This document shows, in pieces, positions 39,807 through 48,564 of a DNA stretch of 49,174 bases; position 1 is the stretch's first letter; every line of letters begins with the position of its first letter. The stretch is from positions 1-49,174 of the forward strand of contig NZ_LYMI01000030.1 in assembly GCF_001660815.1 (NCBI RefSeq). Direction: 5' to 3'. The stretch is from Xanthomonas nasturtii. Its GTDB lineage: Bacteria > Pseudomonadota > Gammaproteobacteria > Xanthomonadales > Xanthomonadaceae. Below the pieces are notes generated by a model. The model was not told where the DNA came from and did no database searches. It saw only the letters and a program-made list of their open reading frames with translations. The translations under genes and the position numbers were made by a program.

Positions 39807-41114
39807 ATGCAGCCGATCCCGGAACCGAATCTGCGTCACCTCTATGCCCTGGCCATGGTGCACCAGGCCGGGAGCATCAGCGCGGCCGCGCCGCAGGTGA
39901 ATCTGTCGCAGCCGGCGTTGACCCAGGCGGTGGCGCGGTTGGAGCAGCAACTGGGGGTACGCCTGTTCGACCGGCATCCGGGCGGCATGCTGGGCACCGA
40001 GGCCACCCAGTTGCTGGTGCCGCGCATCGAGCGGGTGCTGGCGCATCTGGGCCGGGGCATCCGGGTGGCCCGGCGTGCATTGCGCCTGCCGGCGCGCCCC
40101 GGCCTGGAACGGCGGGTGTCGCTGGGCCAATTGCAGGCCTTGGTGGCGGTGGATGTGGCGGGCAGTTATTCGCTGGCGGCGGTGCGCGCCGGCGTCTCGC
40201 AGCCGGCGATCTACCGCGCGGTGCAATCGCTGGCCGATGTGATCGAAGTGCCGCTGACGGTACGCCGCGGCAAGACCATGCAGCCCACGCCGGTGGCGGT
40301 GCGGCTGTTGCGGCAGGTGCGGCTGGCGTTGGCCGAGTTGCGTGCCGGGCTGGACGATGTCGCCGCACTGCGCTCGCAGCACGCCGGCCGCCTCACCCTG
40401 GGGGTGATGCCGCTGGCGCGGGCGATCCTGTTGCCGCAGGTACTGGCGCGGTTTGCGCGCGCGTATCCCGGGGCCAGCGTCCAGGTGGTCGAGGGCCCGT
40501 ACGCTGAATTGCTGGCGCATCTGCGCGAAGGCGGGCTGGATCTGTTGATCGGTGCGCTGCGCGAGCCGCTGCCGGTGCGCGATGTGCTGCAGGAGCCGCT
40601 GTTCGACGACGAGCCGGTGATCGTGGCGCGCAGCGGCCATCCCTTGGCCGGGCGGGCCTATGCGTTTGCGCAATTGCTCGATTACCCCTGGGTGATCGCC
40701 GCCGCCGGCACACCGGTGCGCGCGCGCTGGGAACAGCTGTTCCGCGAGCATCAGCTGGAGCCGCCGCCGCTGCGGATCGAATGCGGCGCCGAGCTGACTG
40801 TGCGCGGGCTGCTGCTGGAGGACGACTGGCTGACCTTGATGTCGCGCGATCAGTTCCTGTTCGAGCGGCGCGCCGGGCTGCTCGAGGAGATCGGCAGCGC
40901 CGGGCCGTTGCTGCGCCGGCAGATCGGCATGACCACGCGCAGCGACTGGTACCCCACCCGCGCGCAGTCGGCATTCGTGCAGACGTTGCGGCAGGTCTGT
41001 GCCGAACGCGTGCAGCCGGCCGATGCGCAGGGCGGGCCGTTTCGCTATTGCGTGCCTGCCTGTGCGCCGCTGCCGTTGCGTTTACGCGCGGCCAAGTCAG
41101 AATCGGCTTCCTGA
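39807..41114 (+). CDS. LysR-family regulator with two DNA-binding domains
   Basis: A 435-residue protein, about 130 residues longer than usual. Residues 9-80 form a LysR helix-turn-helix (SISAAAPQVNLSQPALTQAV, LEQQLGVRLFDRHPGG). Residues 104-180 form a second one (VSLGQLQALVAVDVAGSYSL, AGVSQPAIYRAVQSL, LTVRRGKTMQPTP). The effector-binding domain follows from about 195 (GRLTLGVMPLARAILLPQVL). The frame is clean throughout, so the duplication is real. It is divergent from the oxalomesaconate genes, which it probably activates in response to a pathway intermediate. Confidence 0.9.
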   Translation: MQPIPEPNLRHLYALAMVHQAGSISAAAPQVNLSQPALTQAVARLEQQLGVRLFDRHPGGMLGTEATQLLVPRIERVLAHLGRGIRVARRALRLPARPGLERRVSLGQLQALVAVDVAGSYSLAAVRAGVSQPAIYRAVQSLADVIEVPLTVRRGKTMQPTPVAVRLLRQVRLALAELRAGLDDVAALRSQHAGRLTLGVMPLARAILLPQVLARFARAYPGASVQVVEGPYAELLAHLREGGLDLLIGALREPLPVRDVLQEPLFDDEPVIVARSGHPLAGRAYAFAQLLDYPWVIAAAGTPVRARWEQLFREHQLEPPPLRIECGAELTVRGLLLEDDWLTLMSRDQFLFERRAGLLEEIGSAGPLLRRQIGMTTRSDWYPTRAQSAFVQTLRQVCAERVQPADAQGGPFRYCVPACAPLPLRLRAAKSESAS

Positions 41115-41130
41115 TGAAAACGGAACACTG

Positions 41131-42549
41131 ATGCTGCCCGATTGGGTGACAGGGACCTGGCTGCTGGCGTTGGACTGGACAATCCGCCTGGCCGCGCTGC
41201 TATGGATTCCCGCCCGCACCACGCCTGGTGCGGCGCGCAGCTGGCTGCTGCTGATCGGCTTCGTGCCGGTGGTCGGCCTGCCGCTGTATCTGCTGTTCGG
41301 CCACCCCTGGTTGTCGCGTCTGCGGGTGGAGCGGCAGGCCACCGCCTCGCAGGTGATTCGCGAACAACAACTGCCATTGCACGCCTTGCGCTGGACCCCG
41401 CAGGCAGACACCAGCAGCGCCGAAGTGGTGCCGCTGATCGAGCGCGAAGGTGATTTCATGCCGACGCTGGGCAACGCGGTGGAATTGCTGGACGACTACG
41501 CGCACGCGTTGCAGGCGCTGATCGCCGCGATCGATGCGGCCGAAAAACGCGTGCACCTGCTGTATTACCTGATGTTCGACGATGCGGTGGGCGATGCGGT
41601 GGTGGCGGCGCTGCAGCGCGCCAGTGCGCGCGGGGTGCGCTGCCGCGTGCTGCTGGATGCGGTGGGCGCCAAGCGCGGTCTGCGGCGCTATCGCAAGCGG
41701 CTGCAGGCCGGCGGCGTGGAGGTGCTGGCGGTATTGCCGGGCGGCCTGCGCTGGCGTCGCAGCGGGCGCATGGATCTGCGTAACCATCGCAAGATTGCGG
41801 TGATCGACAACCATGTGGGCTTTGTCGGCTCGCAGAATCTGGCCGAGGCCGGCTTCATCCATGGGGTGCCCAATCGCGAACTGGTGGCGCGCGTGCGCGG
41901 GCCGGTGGTCAATCATCTGGAAGCGGTGTTCGCCAGCGACTGGTTCACCGAAACCGGGCAGCGCCTGGATGTCTGGCCGGACGCACCGGTGTGCGAGGCC
42001 AATATCGCCACGCAGTTGCTGCCCAGCGGGCCGGCGTACCCGTTCGAAAACGCGCGCGATGCGATCAATGCGGTGATCCATCTGGCGCGGCGCAAGGTGG
42101 TGCTGGTGACGCCCTACTTCGTGCCGGATGAGGCCTTGCTGAGCGCGTTGCGCATCGCCGGGGTCTCGGGCGTGGATGTGCAGTTGATCCTGTCGGAGAG
42201 CAACAACCAGCGCCTGGCTGCGTGGGCGCAGGAAGCCTATTTCGAAGAGCTGCTGCGCTGCGGCGTGAAGATTGCGCTGTACCGCCCGCACTTTCTGCAT
42301 GCCAAGCATCTGAGCATGGACGAGGACATCGCGCTGGTGGGCTCGATCAACCTGGATATCCGCTCGTTCGCGCTCAACGCCGAGATCGGCATGCTGTGCT
42401 ACGACAGCGGCGTGGTGCGGCGCTTGCGCGAGATCGAACAGGACTATCTGGCCAATGCACGCCAACTGGAGCTGGAGCAGTGGCGCCGCCGCCCGGCCTG
42501 GCGCCGCAGCCGCGAGGGCATTGCGCGCCTGGCCGATGCGTTGATGTAA
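41131..42549 (+). CDS. cls: Cardiolipin synthase
   Basis: A 472-residue phospholipase-D family enzyme of the inner membrane. It has two N-terminal membrane segments (about 7-25 and 36-56) and then two HKD motifs: NHRKIAVIDNHVGFVGSQN and HAKHLSMDEDIALVGSINLD. It condenses two phosphatidylglycerols to cardiolipin and glycerol. The ATG is preceded by GGAAC and lies 16 bases after the LysR gene, so it may share that transcript. The upstream in-frame extension overlaps the LysR gene and is not supported. Confidence 0.93.
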   Translation: MLPDWVTGTWLLALDWTIRLAALLWIPARTTPGAARSWLLLIGFVPVVGLPLYLLFGHPWLSRLRVERQATASQVIREQQLPLHALRWTPQADTSSAEVVPLIEREGDFMPTLGNAVELLDDYAHALQALIAAIDAAEKRVHLLYYLMFDDAVGDAVVAALQRASARGVRCRVLLDAVGAKRGLRRYRKRLQAGGVEVLAVLPGGLRWRRSGRMDLRNHRKIAVIDNHVGFVGSQNLAEAGFIHGVPNRELVARVRGPVVNHLEAVFASDWFTETGQRLDVWPDAPVCEANIATQLLPSGPAYPFENARDAINAVIHLARRKVVLVTPYFVPDEALLSALRIAGVSGVDVQLILSESNNQRLAAWAQEAYFEELLRCGVKIALYRPHFLHAKHLSMDEDIALVGSINLDIRSFALNAEIGMLCYDSGVVRRLREIEQDYLANARQLELEQWRRRPAWRRSREGIARLADALM

Positions 42550-42761
42550 GGGGGCGCGTATGCGTGGTCTGGGGCGGCGCAGTGCCGGTTGGTAGGTGTG
42601 TCGATGTCTGCGGCTGTGGGGGCAGTGGTGCGAGCAAGCGCGCATTGGCACGCCCTGGCCAGGCCCTGGAGTGCCGGCCCTGCAACGGACGCGTCAGGCG
42701 ACCGCTCTATCTGCGCGCCGGCCGGATGGCGGCTGTCATCGGTGCGGCGTGACGCATCGCC

Positions 42762-42767
42762 TACAAT
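42762..42767 (+). promoter_or_regulatory. -10-like hexamer of FAD-protein gene (leaderless candidate)
   Basis: TACAAT ends six bases before the ATG at 42774, and no ribosome binding site is seen. Transcription would start at the start codon. Confidence 0.45.
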
Positions 42768-42773
42768 TGCCCC

Positions 42774-44168
42774 ATGAATACATTGCGTGATCCCGGCGAT
42801 GCAGTGATCGCCATCGTCGGCGGCGGCGCATCCGGTGTGCTGGTGGCGCTGCAGCTGTTGCGTCAGGCCACCGCGCCGGTGCGAATCGTGTTGATCGAGC
42901 CGCACGCGGCGCTTGGCGAAGGCGTGGCGTATTCCACAGCGCGTGCCGAACACCTGCTCAATGTGCCGGCGATGCGGATGAGTGCGTTGGTGGAAGCGCC
43001 ACAGGATTTCGTCGATTACCTGCGTGCGAATGCGTGTTGCCCCGAGCTGGACGATGCACAGCTGCCGCAGCAGTTCGTGGGGCGCCGGCATTACGCGCCG
43101 TATCTGCGCGATCGCCTGCAGGCTGCCCGTGTGCATAGCCCTGCAACGCTGACCATGCACGCTGCACGCGTGCAGACGTTGCAGCCCAACGCAGCCGGCG
43201 CGCTGTTGCAGCTGGACGATGGGCAAACGCTACAGGCCACTAGCGTGGTGCTGGCGGTCGGCAATGCGCTGCGGCCGCTACCGCTGCGCGGTGCCGCCGG
43301 GTTGTCGCATGCGCAGCGGGTGGAGGCCTGGGACACTGAGGCGGTGGCAGCATTGCCGCAGGACGCGGCGGTATGCATCGTCGGCTCCGGGTTGAGCATG
43401 GCCGATACGGTGGTGACGCTGGCGGCGCAGGCGCATCGCGGCGCCGTGCATGTGGTCTCGCGGCATGGGTTGTTGCCGTTGCCGCAGGCGCATGGCGGCG
43501 TGGCCGCGTTCGATCCGCAACCGCTGCTGGCGATGCCGCTGCGCATGCGCATGCGCACGCTGCGCCGGCACGTGCGTGCCGCCGCAGCGCAGGGCCTGCC
43601 CTGGCAGAGCGTGATGGAGCGCATCCGGCCGTTGAGCCAGGCGCTGTGGCAGACGCTGTCGGTGGCCGACCAGCGCCGTTTTCTGCGGCATGTGGTGCGT
43701 TACTGGGATGTGCATCGGCATCGCATCGCCGCACCGGTGCATGCGCAGCTGCAGGCGATGCAGGCACGTGGGCAGCTGCAGGTGCATCGCGCGCGGCTGG
43801 ATGTGGCCTTCGAGGTGGGCGCCTGCGTACGCGTGAGCGCCGGGGCCGCCAGTGCCGTGCATGCGTTGCAGCTGGATGTGCAGACCCTGGTCAATGCCAC
43901 CGGCGTGGAAATGCGCGTGCAGGCGATGCGCAACCCCTTGCTGCAGCAATTGCTGGGGCAGGGTATTGCGGTGGCCGGCCCGCACGGGATCGGTGTGGAG
44001 AGTGCCGCGGACGGTAGCCTGATCGATGCCGATGGCCGCACCAATCCGCGGCTGCGGGTGATCGGTAGCCTGCGTATCGGTTCGTTGTGGGAAAGCCTGG
44101 CGGTGCCGGAGTTGCGCGAGCAGGCTGCGGCGATTGCGCGGGATGTGTTGGTAATGCTGGGGCGGTGA
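42774..44168 (+). CDS. FAD/NAD(P)-binding protein
   Basis: A 464-residue flavoprotein with an N-terminal dinucleotide motif AIVGGGASGVLVALQLL (residues 12-28). A second nucleotide-binding motif, VCIVGSGLSMADTVVTL, lies in the middle, and a late ATG-like segment LVNATGVEM is present. EGVAYSTARAEHLLNVPA is typical of the FAD-NAD(P)-binding family whose members resemble hydroxylating or N-acetylating-associated oxidoreductases. No substrate can be assigned. Transcribed alone; the start is set by TACAAT six bases upstream and the Rossmann fold. Confidence 0.85.
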   Translation: MNTLRDPGDAVIAIVGGGASGVLVALQLLRQATAPVRIVLIEPHAALGEGVAYSTARAEHLLNVPAMRMSALVEAPQDFVDYLRANACCPELDDAQLPQQFVGRRHYAPYLRDRLQAARVHSPATLTMHAARVQTLQPNAAGALLQLDDGQTLQATSVVLAVGNALRPLPLRGAAGLSHAQRVEAWDTEAVAALPQDAAVCIVGSGLSMADTVVTLAAQAHRGAVHVVSRHGLLPLPQAHGGVAAFDPQPLLAMPLRMRMRTLRRHVRAAAAQGLPWQSVMERIRPLSQALWQTLSVADQRRFLRHVVRYWDVHRHRIAAPVHAQLQAMQARGQLQVHRARLDVAFEVGACVRVSAGAASAVHALQLDVQTLVNATGVEMRVQAMRNPLLQQLLGQGIAVAGPHGIGVESAADGSLIDADGRTNPRLRVIGSLRIGSLWESLAVPELREQAAAIARDVLVMLGR

Positions 44169-44181
44169 TTGGTCCGATTGT

Positions 44182-44382
44182 TCCCTTCTCCCCTCGGGAG
44201 AAGGTGCCCCGCAGGGGCGGATGGGGGTACGGGCGAAGCCTTGGGCCACCCACCATTGGGAGCGGCTTCGCCCCGTACCCTCACCCCACCCCCTCTCCCG
44301 CCGGGAGAGGGGCTTTGTTCCTTCTCCCGCCGGGAGAAGGTGGCGCATAGCGCCGGATGAGGGTACGTGCGAAGCCTCGCAA
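44182..44382. repeat. Dispersed CCTTCTCCCG hairpin repeat, three units
   Basis: Three units in the order direct, inverted, direct. Each has a CTTCTCCC..GGGAGAAG hairpin, a GC-rich variable stem, GGATG(A/G)GGGTACG and (T/G)GCGAAGCC. The direct unit at 44318-44380 is closest to the inverted one at 36655-36734. The units lie between the FAD gene and the uvrD promoter and may form transcript-stabilising or terminating hairpins. Confidence 0.8.
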
Positions 44383-44429
44383 TCCCAACCGCTTCATCGC
44401 AATCTCAGCCGCAGCGACGCCACAACCGG

Positions 44430-44435
44430 TAAAAT
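44430..44435 (+). promoter_or_regulatory. -10-like hexamer of uvrD (leaderless candidate)
   Basis: TAAAAT ends six bases before the GTG start codon of uvrD; no ribosome binding site precedes the start. Confidence 0.45.
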
Positions 44436-44441
44436 GCTGCG

Positions 44442-46628
44442 GTGGATGTCTCTCATTTGCTCGATCATTTAAACCCCGCCCAGCGCGAGGCCGTTTCCGC
44501 ACCGCCGGGGCATTACCTCGTGCTGGCCGGCGCCGGCTCCGGCAAGACGCGCGTGCTGATCCATCGCATCGCCTGGCTCAATGAAGTCCAGGGCGTGCCC
44601 AACCACGGCATCTTCGCGGTGACCTTCACCAACAAGGCCGCCGGCGAAATGCGCCACCGCACCGACCTGCAGCTGCGCAATGGCAGCCGCGGGATGTGGA
44701 TCGGCACCTTCCATGGGCTCGCGCATCGGCTGTTGCGTCTGCATTGGCAGGACGCGCGCTTGCCGGAAGGGTTCCAGGTCATGGACAGCGACGACCAGCT
44801 GCGGCTGGTCAAGCGCGTGGTGCAATCGCTGGAACTGGACGAGAGCAAGTATCCGCCCAAGCAGATGAGCTGGTGGATCAACGAACAGAAGGACGAAGGC
44901 CGGCGTCCGCAGCACATCCAGCCCGAGCCCAACGACGATTGGACCGAGGTGCGCCGGCAGGTGTATGCGGCCTACCAGGAACGCTGCGACCGCTCCGGCT
45001 TGCTGGACTTCGCCGAATTGCTGCTACGCGCGCACGAACTGCTGCGCGACACGCCTGCGTTGCTGGCGCATTACCGCGCGCGCTTCCGCGAGATTCTGGT
45101 GGACGAGTTCCAGGACACCAACGCCATCCAGTACGCCTTCGTGCGCGTGCTGGCCGGCGAGTCCGGCAACGTGTTCGTGGTGGGCGACGACGACCAGGCC
45201 ATCTATGGCTGGCGCGGTGCCAAGGTCGAAAACGTGCAGCGCTTCCTGAAGGATTTCCCTGGTGCGCAGACTGTGCGGCTGGAGCAGAACTACCGCTCCA
45301 GCGCCAATATTCTGGGCGCGGCCAATGCGGTGATCGCGCACAACCCGGACCGCATCGGCAAGCAGCTGTGGACCGACTCGGGCGATGGCGACCCGATCGA
45401 TCTGTATGCGGCCTACAACGAAGTGGACGAAGCGCGCTATGTGGTCGAGCGCGCACGGCAGTGGGTGCGTGACGGCGGCAGCTACGGCGAAGTGGCGGTG
45501 CTCTACCGCAGCAACGCGCAATCGCGCGCGCTGGAAGAAGCGCTGATTTCCGAGCAGCTGCCCTACCGCGTGTATGGCGGCATGCGCTTTTTCGAACGTG
45601 CCGAAATCAAGGATGCATTGGCGTACCTGCGCCTGCTCACCAATCGCAGCGACGACGCGGCGTTCGAGCGCGCGGTCAACACGCCCACGCGCGGCATCGG
45701 CGATCGCACGCTGGACGAAGTGCGCCGGTTGGCGCGCGCCAATGCGCTGTCGTTGTGGGAAGCGGCGATGCTGTGCACGCAGCAGAACACGCTGGCCGCA
45801 CGCGCGCGCAACGCCCTGGCTACGTTCCTGAGCCTGGTCGGCCAGCTGCATGCCGAAACCGGTGCAATGGAACTGGCCGAACGCATCGACCACGTGCTGA
45901 TGCGTTCGGGCCTGCGCGAGCATTGGGCCAAGGAAAGCCGCGGCGGGCTGGATTCGGAATCGCGTACCGAGAACCTGGACGAACTGGTCTCGGTCGCCTC
46001 GCGCTTCAATCGCCCCGACGATGAAGACAGCCAGGGCATGACCGAGCTGGTCGCGTTCCTGGCGTATGCCTCGCTGGAAGCCGGCGAAGGCCAGGCACAG
46101 GCCGGCGAAGAAGGCGTGCAGTTGATGACGCTGCATTCGGCCAAGGGCCTGGAATTCCCCATCGTGTTTCTGGTCGGCCTGGAAGATGGACTGTTCCCGA
46201 GCGCGCGTTCGTTGGAAGAGAGCGGGCGGCTGGAAGAAGAACGGCGCCTGGCGTACGTGGGTATCACCCGCGCGCGGCAGAAACTGGTGCTGTGCTATGC
46301 CGAATCGCGGCGTATCCACGGCCAGGACAACTACAACGTGCCCTCGCGCTTTTTGCGCGAAATCCCGCGCGATCTGCTGCACGAAGTGCGCCCGAAGGTA
46401 CAGGTTTCGCGCACTGCTTCGCTGGGCGCGGCGCGCGGCGGGCCCGTGCATGGCGTGGTGGAAGCGGCGCCGATCAAGCTCGGCGCCAACGTCGAGCACC
46501 CCAAGTTCGGTGGCGGTGTGGTCGTCGATTACGAAGGCGCCGGCGCGCATGCGCGCGTGCAGGTGCAATTCGACGAAGTCGGCGCCAAGTGGCTGGTGAT
46601 GGCGTACGCGAATCTGACGGTGGTGTAG
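44442..46628 (+). CDS. uvrD: DNA helicase II (UvrD)
   Basis: A 728-residue superfamily 1A helicase that unwinds DNA 3' to 5' in nucleotide-excision and mismatch repair. Visible motifs: NPAQREAVSAPPG, Walker A GAGSGKTRVL, VTFTNKAAGEM, DEFQDTN (motif II), GDDDQAIYGWRGA (III), RLEQNYRS (IV), MTLHSAKGLEFP (V) and VGITRARQKLV (VI). The C-terminal tail has the KFGGGVVVDYEG segment, a short UvrD-type RNA-polymerase-binding end. GTG start. Single gene, downstream of the hairpin repeats. Confidence 0.95.
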   Translation: MDVSHLLDHLNPAQREAVSAPPGHYLVLAGAGSGKTRVLIHRIAWLNEVQGVPNHGIFAVTFTNKAAGEMRHRTDLQLRNGSRGMWIGTFHGLAHRLLRLHWQDARLPEGFQVMDSDDQLRLVKRVVQSLELDESKYPPKQMSWWINEQKDEGRRPQHIQPEPNDDWTEVRRQVYAAYQERCDRSGLLDFAELLLRAHELLRDTPALLAHYRARFREILVDEFQDTNAIQYAFVRVLAGESGNVFVVGDDDQAIYGWRGAKVENVQRFLKDFPGAQTVRLEQNYRSSANILGAANAVIAHNPDRIGKQLWTDSGDGDPIDLYAAYNEVDEARYVVERARQWVRDGGSYGEVAVLYRSNAQSRALEEALISEQLPYRVYGGMRFFERAEIKDALAYLRLLTNRSDDAAFERAVNTPTRGIGDRTLDEVRRLARANALSLWEAAMLCTQQNTLAARARNALATFLSLVGQLHAETGAMELAERIDHVLMRSGLREHWAKESRGGLDSESRTENLDELVSVASRFNRPDDEDSQGMTELVAFLAYASLEAGEGQAQAGEEGVQLMTLHSAKGLEFPIVFLVGLEDGLFPSARSLEESGRLEEERRLAYVGITRARQKLVLCYAESRRIHGQDNYNVPSRFLREIPRDLLHEVRPKVQVSRTASLGAARGGPVHGVVEAAPIKLGANVEHPKFGGGVVVDYEGAGAHARVQVQFDEVGAKWLVMAYANLTVV

Positions 46629-47142
46629 TCAGTTTCACTTGCCTGCGATTGCTTTTTGTTTGGCAGCGAAGACGGCGCGCGAGTGCATTGTGAGCGGAGC
46701 AAGAGCAGCCGGCCGCTGGTGCAGGTTACGCGCTGAGCCAAGATCGGGTGACTGTGTGCGGCAAGCGGTAGCTGGATGAAGCGTGGCCTCCGTTGCTTTT
46801 GGCTTTCAATAACACCACCAGCAAACCATCTGGTGCGGTGTCCTTACCGATTGCGGGACCGTTGGCGGCATGGATGCCGCCAGCGAGCCCATGGACGGGT
46901 TCATGGCGTGTCCCGCGAGCGGCGAGGGTACTGCGCGCTCGACTCACTCAGGGTTTGATCCGGATTTCCGACTGCATCCACCATTGCGGCCGACAAACCA
47001 TGCCCTCGCTGCCAAGCGCGCGCACTACGTTTATTAGCCGCTTTAGATCGGTAATCGAGTCGATTGGTGCATCGCTCGATGCGTACCGAGCTCCACCCAT
47101 GCCACCCTGCCACCACTTCATTGCACACAGGCACGCGGCGGC
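46629..47142. other. Intergenic region between uvrD and acetyltransferase gene
   Basis: A 514-base region with no recognisable gene. The central 136 bases are a copy of the dispersed palindromic repeat; the remainder shows no clear terminator or promoter. Confidence 0.5.
46814..46949 (+). repeat. Dispersed palindromic repeat, direct copy
   Basis: It starts with CACCAGCAAACCATCTGGTG (a hairpin), then GTGTCCTTACCGATTGCGGG and the palindrome GGCGGCATGGATGCCGCC. CATGGCGTGTCCCGCGAGCG follows, and the copy ends in GCGCGCTCGACTCAC. Nearly identical to 28792-28922, 18 kb away. Confidence 0.85.
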
Positions 47143-47724
47143 ATGCAAACCGAAAAACAAAAGATGCTGGCAGGCGAACTCTACAACGCTGCCGATGCGC
47201 AGCTGCAGGCCGATCAGGCGGCAGCTGCGGAGTGGATGGTGCGCTATAACGCCACCGGCGCGCAGCCGCCCGCGCAGCGGCATGCATTGCTGGTCGAGCG
47301 GTTAGCCGAGGTGGGGGAGGGCGCGGTGATCCGGCCGCCGTTTCATTGCGACTACGGCTACAACATCCGTCTGGGTGCGGGCGTGTTCCTCAATTTCAAT
47401 TGCGTGATTCTGGATATCTGCGACGTGCATATCGGCGATGGCACCCAGGTGGGCCCCGCGGTGCAGTTCTATGCCGCCGACCATCCGCGCGATGCGGCCG
47501 GGCGTGCCAGCGGGTTGGAGTTCGGGCGGCCAATCCGCATCGGGCGCAACGTGTGGATCGGGGGCGGGGCGATCATCCTGCCCGGTGTCAGCATCGGCGA
47601 CGATGCGCTGATCGGTGCCGGTGCGGTCGTCACGCGCGACGTGCCGGCCGGCGCCACCGCCGTTGGCAACCCGGCGCGCGTGCGCGAACCGCGGCACGCG
47701 GCCGATGCCGTGCCCACCGACTGA
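47143..47724 (+). CDS. Maltose/galactoside O-acetyltransferase family protein
   Basis: A 193-residue left-handed beta-helix acetyltransferase of the Maa/LacA/NodL type. It has the N-terminal Mac domain ([20 protein letters not shown]) and [17 protein letters not shown]. Next come the hexapeptide repeats ([20 protein letters not shown]), the catalytic-histidine region [14 protein letters not shown] and [17 protein letters not shown]. It transfers acetyl from acetyl-CoA to a sugar hydroxyl. The sugar is unknown, and the usual annotation as maltose acetyltransferase is by similarity only. Confidence 0.9.
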   Translation: MQTEKQKMLAGELYNAADAQLQADQAAAAEWMVRYNATGAQPPAQRHALLVERLAEVGEGAVIRPPFHCDYGYNIRLGAGVFLNFNCVILDICDVHIGDGTQVGPAVQFYAADHPRDAAGRASGLEFGRPIRIGRNVWIGGGAIILPGVSIGDDALIGAGAVVTRDVPAGATAVGNPARVREPRHAADAVPTD

Positions 47725-47889
47725 CAGCGGTGAACAGGGTGGCTGCGTGCGGTCATTCAGGCACGGCCGACACCGCGCGAGGGATGTCGCTTTTACACTG
47801 CAGGTTCGCGCGTGCTGCCGGCACGTGCTTGACTGCCGCTCGCCACGGTGGGCCGGCATTGCAAGCGTTACCGTCTGCCAGTTGCCCGA

Positions 47890-47903
47890 TTGATCCGTAT
47901 CAA
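47890..47903. promoter_or_regulatory. Perfect FNR/Anr/Clp-type box upstream of uspA-like gene
   Basis: TTGATCCGTATCAA is an exact match to the FNR consensus TTGAT-N4-ATCAA. Its centre is 76 bases before the start codon of the universal stress protein gene. A start site some 41 bases downstream of the centre would leave a 35-base leader. Confidence 0.6.
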
Positions 47904-47972
47904 GGTATGTGTTGCTGAGTGCTGTCAATCTGAAGTCGCCGGCGAGGCCGCCGGTCCATCCGGGAGGTCATC

Positions 47973-48419
47973 ATGTACAAACGAATCCTGATCGCCATCG
48001 ATGCATCCGAGCTGTCGCATCGCGGCTTGTTCCAAGGCCTGGAGCTGGCCAAGGCGACCGCTGCAAAAGTGGATATCGTCACCGTGTCCGAACCGTGGGC
48101 AATGGGTATGTACGACGCAATGGGCTGGAGTGTGGGTTACGAGGCCAGCCCGGAATACCGCGCCGAGCGCGAAGCAGCCGCCGAAAAGATCCTGCGCCCG
48201 GCGCTGGAGCTGGCCGCCGCCGCCAACATCAAGGCCACGCCGCGGCACGTGCTGGATCGCTTTGCGGCCGAAGGCATCGTGCAGACCGCCAAGGAATGCA
48301 ACAGCGATCTGATCATCATGACCTCGCATGGCCGCCGCGGTGTGCGGCGCATGCTGCTCGGCAGCCAGACGGTGGAAGTGCTGACCCATAGCACGATTCC
48401 GGTGCTGGTGATTCGTTGA
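47973..48419 (+). CDS. Universal stress protein (UspA family)
   Basis: A 148-residue single Usp domain. The N-terminal strand MYKRILIAIDASELSHRG carries the conserved aspartate. The C-terminal GRRGVRRMLLGSQTVEVL is the ATP-binding G-2x-G-9x-G(S/T) motif, with all key residues kept, so it should bind ATP. GGGAGGT precedes the ATG. The FNR-type box upstream suggests induction at low oxygen, as for several Usp genes of Pseudomonas controlled by Anr. Confidence 0.93.
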   Translation: MYKRILIAIDASELSHRGLFQGLELAKATAAKVDIVTVSEPWAMGMYDAMGWSVGYEASPEYRAEREAAAEKILRPALELAAAANIKATPRHVLDRFAAEGIVQTAKECNSDLIIMTSHGRRGVRRMLLGSQTVEVLTHSTIPVLVIR

Positions 48420-48485
48420 TCGGCAGATGTCTTGCTGCACAAGAACACCCGCAACGCGGCATATGGTTCAGGGCGCAGATTCTTT

Positions 48486-48556
48486 CGTAGGAGCGTGCTT
48501 GCGCGCGATGAAGCGTTATCGGTAACACTTCATCGCACGCAGGCGTGCTCCTACGT
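48486..48556. repeat. Long hairpin repeat (TAGGAGC...GCTCCTA)
   Basis: Arms of about 32 bases pair closely: CGTAGGAGCGTGCTTGCG and GATGAAG on the left, CTTCATC and CGCAGGCGTGCTCCTACG on the right, around a TATCGGTAA loop. It lies between the universal stress protein gene and the IS481 remnant and may also act as a terminator. The decayed copy at 10336-10407 belongs to the same family. Confidence 0.8.
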
Positions 48557-48564
48557 CGAGCGGA

